The notes under the pieces are model-generated. The model worked only from the letters and a program-made list of their open reading frames with translations, was not told the origin of the DNA and searched no databases. A program made the translations under genes and the position numbers. A DNA stretch of 64,000 nucleotides from Iodidimonas nitroreducens (GTDB taxonomy: Bacteria; Pseudomonadota; Alphaproteobacteria; Sphingomonadales; Rhodothalassiaceae), in the NCBI RefSeq assembly GCF_008579165.1, contig NZ_BKCN01000010.1; one strand, 5' to 3'. Positions 1-8,481 of this stretch are shown one piece after another. Positions within the stretch are counted from its first letter, which is position 1. Each line of letters begins with the position of its first letter.

Positions 1-508
1 GGCCTAAAATCTTTCATGATTGAGGTCCCGTTTCTGATCCATCCTGTTCGGCTCTCATTCTTACAAGCCGTGATCTGCACTGTTACCCATCGTGGCAAAA
101 TATGGCACTTTGATCTGCTGATCTTCCTATCATCGCGCCGATTGCAGAGCACGATGCGCGCCCGCAACCGGATGAATTAAAGTTCATCGTTTCGGGCAGA
201 ACAACCCTTTTTAAACGAAAAAGTTTCACAGTCTCGTTTAAACGAAAGTCCCCCTTAGAGCCTTTTCCGATCAAAGTGGATCGGATCAAATGCTCTAAAT
301 ATCTGTTTGAACGCGAAAACCTTGCCGCGTCGTGATCCCACTCCGCTCGAAATCGCTCTAGCTCCTGAGCGAGGGAAAGGCTCGGCCCCTTGGATGGTTT
401 TCCATCCGCGCCCCCTCCCTTTTCATGAAGCTTTTCTTTTCCGGGCAGAGCTGAAATGCTGCGCCTTCGGATTGCTGCAAGCATCACATCTTGTCAGGAA
501 ATATTCTT
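1..508. other. Gene-free left end of the window
   Basis: No convincing coding sequence. The open frames here run through a dispersed repeat (256-359) and have no family resemblance. Around 360-430 there is a purine-rich/pyrimidine-rich pair (gagggaaagg against ccctccctttt) that could fold into a hairpin, and a small ggatgg/ccatcc inverted repeat inside it. The segment just before 509 should hold the promoter and ribosome site of the MAPEG gene. Confidence 0.6.
256..359 (+). repeat. Dispersed 104-nt repeat, copy 1
   Basis: This 104-nt block recurs at 35611-35714 with only a few differences. Its first 45 nt form a hairpin (agagc-tttt-ccgatc / gatcgg-at-aaatgctct) and the rest is a conserved tail ending at aaatcgctct. 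It resembles the small palindromic repeats scattered through alphaproteobacterial intergenic regions. The family name is not known to me. Confidence 0.85.
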
Positions 509-919
509 ATGTCTTTGCCGATCACCCTCTTGGCGGCGTCTTTACTGGTTAGTTTATTTCTGATTCTGATTGTCAGAAATATTCAGGCGCGTTTGCTTAA
601 AATCAAGGCGGATCAATCGGGTGGCGCTTCGCCCGAGATCGAAGCGCAGTTAAATCACCGGATGCGCGTGGTTGCCAATTTCTCTGAATATGCGCCTTTG
701 GGTCTCGTGATTCTGGGGGCATTGGAAGCCGCACGCGCCCCCACATTTCTGGTCATGGGGGTGGCGATTGCGCTGGTTCTGGGCCGTATTCTTCATGCCT
801 GGGGCTTTTCCCGCTCGGCGGGGGCAAGCTTTGGCCGCATGTGGGGCACCATCATCACCCTGCTGACATTGATCGTCGCGGCCCTGGGCGGGCTTTATAC
901 GGCGCTGTTGATGGGCTGA
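509..919 (+). CDS. MAPEG-family inner membrane protein
   Basis: A 136-residue protein with four predicted membrane segments: an N-terminal one (about residues 3-21, LLAASLLVSLFLILIV), two in the middle (about 65-100) and one near the C terminus. The polar loop between the first two holds the family hallmark NHRMRVVANFSEYAPLGL, close to the E-R-x-x-x-N-x-x-E pattern of the MAPEG superfamily (YecN/YecN-like branch). Family members bind glutathione or lipids, but the bacterial YecN branch has no established reaction. An in-frame TTG lies at 491; I prefer the ATG at 509 because AGGAA lies about 7 nt upstream. Confidence 0.8.
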   Translation: MSLPITLLAASLLVSLFLILIVRNIQARLLKIKADQSGGASPEIEAQLNHRMRVVANFSEYAPLGLVILGALEAARAPTFLVMGVAIALVLGRILHAWGFSRSAGASFGRMWGTIITLLTLIVAALGGLYTALLMG

Positions 920-1005
920 TCATTTGCCGCTAAACCGCATGCTTTCCAGTTTTTGGCTAAGATTGGGCCGTGCTTGCGGCTAAAAGCCATGAGGAGCCGG
1001 ATATC

Positions 1006-3076
1006 ATGCTGTTGCGCCAGCCGCCCTTTGCCCTGTTTGATCGCGCACTGGATGAAGGCGCGCCCGCGACGGGTGGAGAGGATCAGACGATCGACAGCCG
1101 GGCCATGGGGGCGCGGCTTTTCAGCCAGCCCATTGCCTTTTTATGTGCCCGGGATGTGGATGCGGTTTGGCCGGTTCTCGAACAGGCCGAGGCGGCGCTG
1201 GCCGCAGGCCATTGGCTGGCGGGCTGGATCGCTTATGAGGCAGCGGCCGCTTTTGAGCCGAAAATCCGCAAAGCCCAGCGCTTTGATCCTCAGGAACCGC
1301 TGATCTGGCTGGGGGTGTTTCCCGCCCCCCTTGATCTTTCGCCCCCAGATCTGGATGATCTTTTTGCTCAGGCTCATTCCGGCACGATCAGGCGCGCTGT
1401 TTTATCCCATCCTCGATTGTCTGAGACGATAAAGGATTATGAAGTGGCCTTTGCCCGCATTCGCACGGGACTTGATGCGGGCGAACTTTACCAGATCAAT
1501 TACAGCATGAGGCTGGATCTGGAGCTTGAAGGGGACCCGCTCAGCCTTTATCAGCAGCTGCGCAAGGCCCAGCCCGTGGCCTATGGCGCTTATGTTCATG
1601 ATGGTAAGCGGCAGATTCTCTCGCGCTCGCCCGAGCTTTTTGTGAGGCGTCACAAGGGCATGCTGGAGACCCGCCCGATGAAGGGAACATTGGCGCGGGG
1701 CCTTGATCTGGAGGACGACCGCCGCCGGGCCGCTTTTTTGCGGGATGATGAAAAATCGCGCGCGGAAAATCTGATGATCGTTGATCTGTTGCGCAATGAT
1801 CTAAGCCGCATTGCCGCCCCCGGCAGTGTCGAGGTGCCGGGCCTTTTTGAAATCGAACACTATCCCACCGTGCTCCAGATGATTTCAAGGATCAGGGCGC
1901 AGCCACGGCCCGATCTGGGCTTTGCTGCCTTGATCGAGGCCATGATGCCCTGTGGATCGATCACCGGGCCCCGAAAATCAGGGCGATGGAATGGATTGCC
2001 GCCCTCGAAAATCAACCGCGCGGGATTTATACGGGGGCCATTGGCTGGGCTGCCCCGGATGGGGATCTGTGCTTTAATGTAGCGATCAGAACATTGGTGG
2101 AGCAGATCGCGCCAGCCCCAAATAGCCCCGAACCAACCACCCCGCGCCGGATGTTTCGCTTAGGCTGGGGAGCGGGATCGTGGCTGATAGCCAATGGCGC
2201 GCCGAATATGAGGAATGCCTGCTCAAGGGGCAGTTTTTGGGGCCAAAGCTATTAGGAGAGGATTGCGGCCGTTCCAATAAGAACGGTGATGCCAGCCCCG
2301 ATGCCAGCCCTGACGCCAGCAGCCCCGATGCCAGTATTGATGATGCCCCATGGGCGCAAGCCGATTTTGCCCTCATTGAAACCATGCTCTGGCAATCCGG
2401 TGTTGGATTTCCGCGCCTGCCCCGGCATCTCGCCCGATTGCGCGCTTCGGCGCAGTATTTTGCCATTCCTTATGACGAAGATGTGATCTTACGAACATGT
2501 GATCAGGCTCTTGCACAAGATTTTGATGGCCGATCTGATGCCAGGATGGAGGATGCTTCAGGCAAGCGCCTTGTGCGTCTGCTGCTCGGGCGCTCGGGTG
2601 CGGTCAGTGTTATGGTCGCGCCCTTCCGGCCCTGGCAAAGCCCGATCCGGCTGCATCTGGCCCCCCGGCCTTTGCACAGTCAGGATCTTTTGGGGCGGCA
2701 CAAAACCACTTTGCGCCAACGCTATGCCGTTCATGATGCGGCAGGAAAGCCATTGTCATCGAGGCTTGCATCAGATGAAGACGAGATCATTTTCTGTAAT
2801 GAACATGGGCATTTATGTGAAGGGTTGCGCAGTAATCTGTTTATCAGGCGGGGCCAATTTCTGCTCACGCCCGCTTTGGATGAAGGTCCTTTGCCGGGGG
2901 TTTTGCGCGCCGAATTGCTAGCCATGGGGCAAGCACAGGAAGCCCGCCTCGATCTTGATGATCTGATCCATGCCGATGCTGTTTATATCGGCAATGCCGT
3001 GCGCGGTCTTGGTCGGTGTATGGGCCCATTTTTTCAACCGGGCAGTGGCCATGCTTCCGACAAGAAGCGTTCATAA
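1006..3076 (+). CDS. pabB: Aminodeoxychorismate synthase component I fused to aminodeoxychorismate lyase (PabB-PabC), frameshifted twice
   Basis: The N-terminal ~400 residues are PabB: chorismate-binding core with ARIRTGLDAGELYQINYS, RSPELFVRR, TRPMKGT, AENLMIVDLLRNDL and MPCGSITG. The C-terminal ~290 residues are a PabC-like aminotransferase class IV domain (FALIETMLWQ, HLARLRASAQYF, CEGLRSNLFIRRG). Together they would turn chorismate plus ammonia into 4-aminobenzoate for folate synthesis. Reading frame is lost near 1966-1972 (ccgggccccg, expected ccggggccccg) and near 2164-2170 (ggctgggg). The span is 2071 nt, and adding two bases gives exactly 691 codons, so two single-base deletions explain it. 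Start at 1006 follows GAGGAG with a 9-nt spacer. Confidence 0.9.
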
Positions 3077-3266
3077 TCAAACCATAATTCTATCTGATCT
3101 TGATGAGAATGAATGCAGATGGAGCGATTGTTAACGGTCACTTTACGCGATGCGTGTATTCTTGGATGTTGAAGGCTGCAAAGGGCAGTTGAAAAGGCAT
3201 CATGGAAAGCCACGTCGTCGCTTGATACGTGAACATCCGGAGCCTCTATCGAATGGAAAGCGGACC

Positions 3267-3437
3267 ATGGCAACCCAACACAAACATGTGACGATGCAAT
3301 ATGCTGATGCCTTAGCCACCGAATTGCTCCGCCATTTGGGATATGAAGCGGCAGAAAAAACCTGCTGTGAAAATCATTGGGATGGTGTTTTGGAAGCTTT
3401 GCGTAAGCAAGCCGAGCGCAAGCCCGTGGCCCGTTGA
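3267..3437 (+). CDS. Small hypothetical protein (56 aa)
   Basis: Starts MATQHKHVTMQYADALATEL and ends in a basic tail (RKQAERKPVAR). It is mostly helical and soluble, with two adjacent Cys (about residue 34) and no membrane segment. A GGAAAG lies about 8 nt before the ATG. The open frame continues upstream to 3150, but the upstream part has poor codon composition. I do not recognise the family. Lies downstream of pabBC on the same strand, 190 nt away. Confidence 0.45.
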   Translation: MATQHKHVTMQYADALATELLRHLGYEAAEKTCCENHWDGVLEALRKQAERKPVAR

Positions 3438-4029
3438 AATAAATAATAAACATTTTAAAACAACATCTTCTGGCCATGTTTGTGGCCCGGATCATTCCTT
3501 CATCTGATCATGAACGCACAAGCGAATCGCGGGCGCTAAGGAAATTCTTGGCATCTAGCAAGACATAATTTGGAAACTTTTTGCTTGGAATCGAGCGAAA
3601 TTCTTGGATTATGTGGCGCGGTTTTGGCACATTGAGCTGAAATCGGGCATCAGCGTTCTAAAAGCCATTATAGATTTGGCTGCATATTTTCGCTATGTCT
3701 GTACTGCTAAGGATCACGGTCCGCGCTCTTGAGTGTTCTCTCTGCGCACGGATTTGGATCATTAGGTTATAGAAAATCTTGTCCCGGCTTCGGCACGGGA
3801 TGGATCAACGCAGGAGAGATGGTGTCATCGTGTGTGGCCAAATTAGCCCGCAAGTTCAGCCGTTTAATTCGTTTGCCAGATGCATCAGATCTGGCGGCGC
3901 TCTTTCCTGCATATCTCAACATGGTCATGAATTCGGGCAAGATGGAGCCGTGGTCAGACAATGATGCACAGCGAACACAATCTGCCCGAATCGAGCCGCA
4001 GCAGGGGCTGCGGTAGAGTGGCAAGTCCT
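3438..4029. other. 592-nt intergenic region ahead of the TonB operon
   Basis: No supported gene. Frames open in 3729-4016 have no RBS and no family resemblance. The region must carry the promoter of the operon starting at 4030. I looked for a convincing sigma-70 promoter or a Fur-type 19-bp palindrome and could not assign one by eye. Confidence 0.5.
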
Positions 4030-4881
4030 ATGGGAAGAAAAATGCAACCACGATTGAGAAAGCTCGCTTGCTCGACGGCGGTCGCCGTCGCCTTCGTCTG
4101 CGGCGCGGGTGTCGCCCAGGCTCAAAGCACAGCGCCACAAGCACCGCCTCCGCCGGTTGAAGTTCAAACCGGTCAGGATCTCGAGCAGATCTTTAAGGAA
4201 GCCAATGAAATCAACACATTGGCTCAGGCATCGCAAGAGCGGATTGACGACACCGCCTCTGAAACCCAGCGGCTGCTGCGTGATTTCCAGGCCGTTTTGC
4301 GCGAAATTGAAAGCCTGAAAGCCTATAATGCCCAGCAACGCCGGGTTGTCAGCGACCAAGAAAGCCAGATTTCCGAATTGCAGCAGTCCATTGATGAAGT
4401 GGTCTCGATTCGTCGGGAAATCACGCCTTTGATGCTGCGGATGATCGATCGTCTTGGGGAGTTTGTCGCTCTCGATGTGCCGTTCCTTAAAGAGCAGCGG
4501 ACCATGCGGATCGAAAATCTGCGCGAATTCATGGATATGTCGAATATTTCGCCCTCTGAAAAATTCCGCCTCGTGCTGGAAGCCTATCAGATCGAAAATG
4601 AATTCGGTCGGACCATCGAATCCTATCGCGGTTCCCTCGAAATCGATGGTCAGGAACGCCAGGTCGATTTTCTGCGCATTGGTCGCGTGGTGCTGGCCTA
4701 TCAAACCCTTGATGGACAGTTCCAGGGTCGCTGGAATCAGGATAGCAAAAGCTGGGAAGCCTTAGGCGCGGAATATAGTGGTTCCATCGATGCTGCCATG
4801 CGCTTTGCGAAAAAGCAGGCAGCACCGCAAATGTACCTCCTGCCGGTTTCCGGTCCTGAACAGTCGAAGGAGGCAAAATAA
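4030..4881 (+). CDS. DUF3450 periplasmic coiled-coil protein
   Basis: 283 residues. A signal peptide (basic start, hydrophobic core AVAVAFVCGAGVAQA, cleavage about residue 26) is followed by a long coiled coil (about 45-145, rich in E/Q/R/L heptads) and a C-terminal globular part. This is the architecture of DUF3450 proteins, which in Vibrio and Shewanella precede ttpC-tonB clusters. The role is probably in the periplasm with the TonB-energising complex, but the mechanism is unknown. A second in-frame ATG at 4042 is an equally good start. Its TAA shares one base with the ATG of the next gene (TAATG), so translation is probably coupled. Confidence 0.8.
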   Translation: MGRKMQPRLRKLACSTAVAVAFVCGAGVAQAQSTAPQAPPPPVEVQTGQDLEQIFKEANEINTLAQASQERIDDTASETQRLLRDFQAVLREIESLKAYNAQQRRVVSDQESQISELQQSIDEVVSIRREITPLMLRMIDRLGEFVALDVPFLKEQRTMRIENLREFMDMSNISPSEKFRLVLEAYQIENEFGRTIESYRGSLEIDGQERQVDFLRIGRVVLAYQTLDGQFQGRWNQDSKSWEALGAEYSGSIDAAMRFAKKQAAPQMYLLPVSGPEQSKEAK

Positions 4882-6824
4882 TGAACAAATTTTTCACAAC
4901 AGCCATTGCCCTGGTGATGAGCAGTGTGGCCTCCGTTGCGTTTGCACAGGATAGCGCCGAACAAACCGAACCGCCTGCACCGCAATCTCAGATGCGTCCG
5001 GCTGACCTTGATGCCTTGCTTGAGCAGGTGCGTCGCGGACGGGTAACCGAAACGTCTGAGCATCGCGAACGGGAAGCGGAATTCCGCGCACGCCGTGATC
5101 AGCAGGATCGGATGCTTACGGAAGCGCGTCAGGAACGGGGTGCCGAAGAAAAAACCGCTGAGAATCTTGAGCGGACCATCCAGAACAATGAACAGCGCAT
5201 TCGCGAACTCGATGCCACTTTGCAAGAGCGGCTGGGCGAATTGAAAGAAATGTTCGGCGTGCTGCAGCAGGTAGCCGGCGATATGCGCGGGGTTATCGAA
5301 GGTTCACTGGTCACGGTGGAATATGGCAAGGCCGAGCGTGTTGATGGCATCAACAAGCTGATCGAAAAAGCGTCGCGGTCTTCCACTTTGCCGTCGATTG
5401 CCGAAATCGAAGTTTTGTGGCAGCAGATGATGCTTGAAATGGTGGCATCGGGTGAAGTCACTAAATTCGATCATACGGTTGTTGCCAGCACGGGCGAGAA
5501 ACAAACCGTTCCTCTGGTCCGGGTCGGGAATTTCAATCTCGTTTCCGATGGCAAATATTATGATTATCTTGCTGAAAGCGGCAATGTGGTCGAATTGGGC
5601 CGTCAACCTTCCGCCCGCTTTACGGGCTCTGCCTCCGCGCTTGTGAATGCCGAGCCGGGTGAAACTGTTGCGTTCGGGGTTGACCCCACGCGCGGCCAGC
5701 TTCTCAGCCTGCTGATCCAATCGCCCACTTTGCAAGAGCGGATCGATCAGGGCGGTGCTGTTGGTTATGTGACCCTTGCCCTCGGGGCCATCGGGGTTCT
5801 GATCGCGATCATCAAGGCCATCACCTTGTCGATCACCACAGCCAAGGTCCGTGGCCAAAGCAAGAACCCGGGTGATCCCAAAGCCAGCAACCCACTGGGC
5901 CGTGTTCTCTCTGTTTATCGAGAGAATAAAGGCGTTGATGTGGAAACGCTGGAACTGAAACTCGATGAAGCCATCCTGCGCGAAACCCCTGCGCTGGAGC
6001 GTGGCCTCACGGTGATCAAGCTGATCTCTGCCGTGGCTCCGCTGCTTGGTCTGCTCGGGACCGTGACCGGGATGATCGCGACCTTCCAGGCGATCACCCT
6101 GTTTGGTACCGGTGATCCCAAGCTGATGGCCAACGGGATTTCCCAAGCCCTCGTGACAACGGTTATCGGCCTTGTGGTGGCCATCCCGACCTTGCTGATG
6201 CACAGCTTCGTTGCTGGCATGAGCAAGAAGGTCATCCACGTTCTTGAAGAACAAAGTGCCGGGATCATGCTGTTCACGCGGAAAAGGAGCATGGTCGTGC
6301 AGTCTCTTCTTGACGCATTGACAGCTATTCAGATCTTCATGGAGAAGGGCGGCGTTGTGCTCTATGGCGTCCTCGCCGTCACCTTCATCATGTGGATCTT
6401 GATCATCGAACGCATCTGGTACTTCACCGTTAATGCTAAGCTGGATGTGAAACAGGCTCTGTCCGCATGGGAGTCGCGCGACGAACGGCGTTCGTGGTAT
6501 GCTCATAAAGTGCGGACGGCGATGATCTCTGAGGTGTCCCAGAACCTCAATACGAATATCGACCTGATCAAGACCCTGGTTGCAACCTGCCCCCTCGTTG
6601 GGCTGCTTGGAACCGTGACCGGGATGGTCAGTGTTTTCGATGTGATGGCGGTTCTGGGCAGCGGCAATGCCCGCGCGATGGCGGATGGTGTGTCGAAAGC
6701 CACCATCCCCACCATGGCCGGGATGGTCGCAGCCTTGTCAGGCGTGTTTATGAGCACATGGATCGAGCGCAAGGCCAAAAGTCAGGCTGAGCGACTTGAA
6801 GACACACTGACGATGGATCATTGA
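4881..6824 (+). CDS. TtpC-like MotA/TolQ/ExbB protein read through into a second ExbB
   Basis: As read, this is one frame of 647 codons. Residues 1-22 are a signal peptide and 25-120 a coiled coil. A globular periplasmic domain follows, then a TolQ/ExbB channel domain (about 295-460) with APLLGLLGTVTGMIATFQ and ISQALVTTVIGLVVAIP. From about 473 a complete second ExbB follows. The first part matches TtpC, the long ExbB-like partner of TonB2 systems in Vibrio. I think the fusion is false: one extra base near 6262-6270 would put the frame into a C terminus reading GIIAVHAEKEHGRAVSS, with a stop at 6311-6313. An internal AAGGAG/GTG start for the second gene lies at 6284-6299. Confidence 0.8.
   Translation: MNKFFTTAIALVMSSVASVAFAQDSAEQTEPPAPQSQMRPADLDALLEQVRRGRVTETSEHREREAEFRARRDQQDRMLTEARQERGAEEKTAENLERTIQNNEQRIRELDATLQERLGELKEMFGVLQQVAGDMRGVIEGSLVTVEYGKAERVDGINKLIEKASRSSTLPSIAEIEVLWQQMMLEMVASGEVTKFDHTVVASTGEKQTVPLVRVGNFNLVSDGKYYDYLAESGNVVELGRQPSARFTGSASALVNAEPGETVAFGVDPTRGQLLSLLIQSPTLQERIDQGGAVGYVTLALGAIGVLIAIIKAITLSITTAKVRGQSKNPGDPKASNPLGRVLSVYRENKGVDVETLELKLDEAILRETPALERGLTVIKLISAVAPLLGLLGTVTGMIATFQAITLFGTGDPKLMANGISQALVTTVIGLVVAIPTLLMHSFVAGMSKKVIHVLEEQSAGIMLFTRKRSMVVQSLLDALTAIQIFMEKGGVVLYGVLAVTFIMWILIIERIWYFTVNAKLDVKQALSAWESRDERRSWYAHKVRTAMISEVSQNLNTNIDLIKTLVATCPLVGLLGTVTGMVSVFDVMAVLGSGNARAMADGVSKATIPTMAGMVAALSGVFMSTWIERKAKSQAERLEDTLTMDH
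6297..6824 (+). CDS. exbB: ExbB proton-channel subunit (probable separate gene inside the apparent fusion)
   Basis: 175 residues if begun at GTG 6297, which has AAGGAG at 6284-6289 and a 7-nt spacer; an ATG at 6291 is too close to that site. Three membrane segments: GVVLYGVLAVTFIMWILIIERIWYF, then a pair around LVATCPLVGLLGTVTGMVSVFDVM and KATIPTMAGMVAALSGVF. These are the standard ExbB/TolQ signatures, and the length matches a free-standing short ExbB. With ExbD it would form the proton-driven motor that energises TonB in the inner membrane. It would overlap the 3' end of the upstream gene by about 17 nt. Confidence 0.7.
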   Translation: MQSLLDALTAIQIFMEKGGVVLYGVLAVTFIMWILIIERIWYFTVNAKLDVKQALSAWESRDERRSWYAHKVRTAMISEVSQNLNTNIDLIKTLVATCPLVGLLGTVTGMVSVFDVMAVLGSGNARAMADGVSKATIPTMAGMVAALSGVFMSTWIERKAKSQAERLEDTLTMDH

Positions 6825-6911
6825 GGAACGAGAAGGCTTGGAGAATTTGACCGCTGCGCTTACCGGCGCAGCGGGATAACCTGAAGTCACACTCAGTAAC
6901 CGAGAGAATCG

Positions 6912-7316
6912 ATGCGCAAGTTTTCAAAATCCGAAGAGGAAGCAGAGATCAACATGACACCGATGCTCGACATCGTGTTCATCATGCTGATCTTCTTCAT
7001 CGTGACTGCATCATTCGTGAAGGAATCCGGCCTTGATGTTAACAAGCCGCCGCCTAACGAACAGGAGCAGAAAGATGACGACAAGAAAAATATCCTGATC
7101 CAGGTGGATAGCTCGAACAGGATCTTCGTTAATATGCGGCCCGTTGATATTGCATCCGTGCGCGCCAATGTCGAACGCATGCACGCTGAAAATCCCGAAG
7201 GTGTGGTGGTGATTCAGCCTGCACCAGACGCATTTTCCGGTATCGTGGTTGAGATTTATGACCAGGCAAGACAGGCTGGCGTCTATAATGTTTCGATCGC
7301 GGAAGCAAAACAGTAA
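6912..7316 (+). CDS. exbD: ExbD-family biopolymer transport protein, first copy
   Basis: 134 residues: a short cytoplasmic tail, one membrane helix beginning INMTPMLDIVFIMLIFFIV with the conserved proton-carrying Asp (D22), and a periplasmic domain ending VEIYDQARQAGVYNVSIAEA. This is the usual ExbD/TolR plan. It lies 87 nt downstream of exbB and 72 nt upstream of a second exbD. The DNA for the membrane helix is identical to the second copy over 56 nt, while the flanks have diverged. Confidence 0.92.
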   Translation: MRKFSKSEEEAEINMTPMLDIVFIMLIFFIVTASFVKESGLDVNKPPPNEQEQKDDDKKNILIQVDSSNRIFVNMRPVDIASVRANVERMHAENPEGVVVIQPAPDAFSGIVVEIYDQARQAGVYNVSIAEAKQ

Positions 7317-7388
7317 CCCTAAAGGGGCGTTTGCCGATCATGGCGGGCGCCCCCTCTATCCATCAATGGGGCACAGGCAGGGTACATC

Positions 7389-7790
7389 ATGAGAGATCAC
7401 GCTCAAAAGCAAGCAGAAGAAAATGAAATCAACATGACACCGATGCTCGACATCGTGTTCATCATGCTGATCTTCTTCATCGTTACCGCCACCTTCATTA
7501 AGGAAGCCGGTGTCGATGTGACGAAGCCGCCAGCCGTAACGGCTGAGAAAAAAGACCGCGCCAGCATTCTGATCGCCATTACGGAGTCGGATGAAATCTG
7601 GATGAATCGTAAAAAGGTTGATTTGAAGTCCTTGCAGACAAATATTGAGAAACTGCATGCTGAAAATCCGCAAGGAACCATCGTCATTCAGGCGGATGCC
7701 CGATCCAAGGCAGGCTTGATGATTGCCGTGACCGAGGCGGTCAATGATGCCGGCGTTCCGGGCGTTGCCGTATCCACCGAGGAGAACTAG
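7389..7790 (+). CDS. exbD: ExbD-family biopolymer transport protein, second copy
   Basis: 133 residues with the same membrane helix (INMTPMLDIVFIMLIFFIV, conserved Asp) but a clearly different periplasmic domain (about half identical to the first copy). Two ExbDs in one operon are typical of some TtpC-type clusters; ExbD acts as a dimer inside the ExbB pentamer, so a heterodimer is possible (inference). The stop (7788-7790) is one base before the tonB ATG, and the tonB ribosome site (gaggag) lies within its last codons. Confidence 0.92.
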   Translation: MRDHAQKQAEENEINMTPMLDIVFIMLIFFIVTATFIKEAGVDVTKPPAVTAEKKDRASILIAITESDEIWMNRKKVDLKSLQTNIEKLHAENPQGTIVIQADARSKAGLMIAVTEAVNDAGVPGVAVSTEEN

Positions 7791-7791
7791 C

Positions 7792-8409
7792 ATGTTAGCG
7801 CGTTATGTTACGGCTTTAATGATCGGCACGGCTGTTACCTTTGCCCTTTTTTATATCATGCAGGCATTGGTGGTCAGTGATCGCGTTGAACTGAGCGATA
7901 TCGAAAGTGTTCGCTTTGTTGATGTGGTGCGGGTGGATCGTCAGCAGGAAGCCAAGCAGGAAGACCGCAAGGTTGAAAAGCCTGTTCCGCCCGAAGCCCC
8001 ACCGCCCGATCTGGATATCCCCAATGCATCGGCGAATAATGCGAGCCAGGGCTTGAATTTTGGCCAGCTCAATCTGAATGCTGGCCTTGATACCGGCGGC
8101 GTTGCTTTGGGGGCCCCCACAGATGGCGATTATCTGCCATTGGTGCGTATTCAGCCGCAATATCCTCGCCGCGCGGCAGAACGTGGCATTGAGGGCTATG
8201 TGATTGTGGAACTGACGGTGACACCGCAAGGAACCGTGGAAAATGTCCTGATCGTTGAAGCCGATCCGAAAGGCTATTTCGAACGTGCCGCTGAACAGGC
8301 GGCCTATAAATTCAAATACAAGCCCAAGGTCGTCAATGGTGAACCCATCGCTGTGGAGGGTGTGCAATATCTCTTCAGCTTCAATCTTGAAGATGGTGGC
8401 CGTCGATAA
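7792..8409 (+). CDS. tonB: TonB energy transducer
   Basis: 205 residues. An N-terminal membrane anchor (YVTALMIGTAVTFALFYIMQAL) is followed by a short proline-rich/charged stretch (EKPVPPEAPPPDLDIP) and a C-terminal TonB domain beginning about residue 115 (LVRIQPQYPRRAAERGIEGYV, VTPQGTVENV, KFKYKPKVVNGEPI). The Pro-rich spacer is short compared with E. coli TonB, as in TonB2/TonB3-type proteins. It spans the periplasm and contacts TonB-dependent receptors; none is encoded in this window. ATG 7792 overlaps the upstream RBS/stop region. Confidence 0.92.
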   Translation: MLARYVTALMIGTAVTFALFYIMQALVVSDRVELSDIESVRFVDVVRVDRQQEAKQEDRKVEKPVPPEAPPPDLDIPNASANNASQGLNFGQLNLNAGLDTGGVALGAPTDGDYLPLVRIQPQYPRRAAERGIEGYVIVELTVTPQGTVENVLIVEADPKGYFERAAEQAAYKFKYKPKVVNGEPIAVEGVQYLFSFNLEDGGRR

Positions 8410-8481
8410 ACTGTATCGGTTGTCCCGATTGTAGGGGCGACCGCACATATCCCCGAAATCGACCTTTGGGAGGGTCATGAG

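Noticed and set aside
83..487. 134-codon minus-strand frame at the left end
   Set aside because: It runs through the dispersed repeat at 256-359 and has no ribosome site or recognisable domain.
3729..4016. 95-codon frame upstream of the DUF3450 gene
   Set aside because: No ribosome site, no family resemblance, and competing frames of similar length on both strands.
5304..6506. 400-codon open frame on the minus strand of the ttpC gene
   Set aside because: It is antisense to a gene with clear family motifs, has His/Asp/Gln-rich low-quality sequence, and no ribosome site. Codon bias of the real gene explains it.
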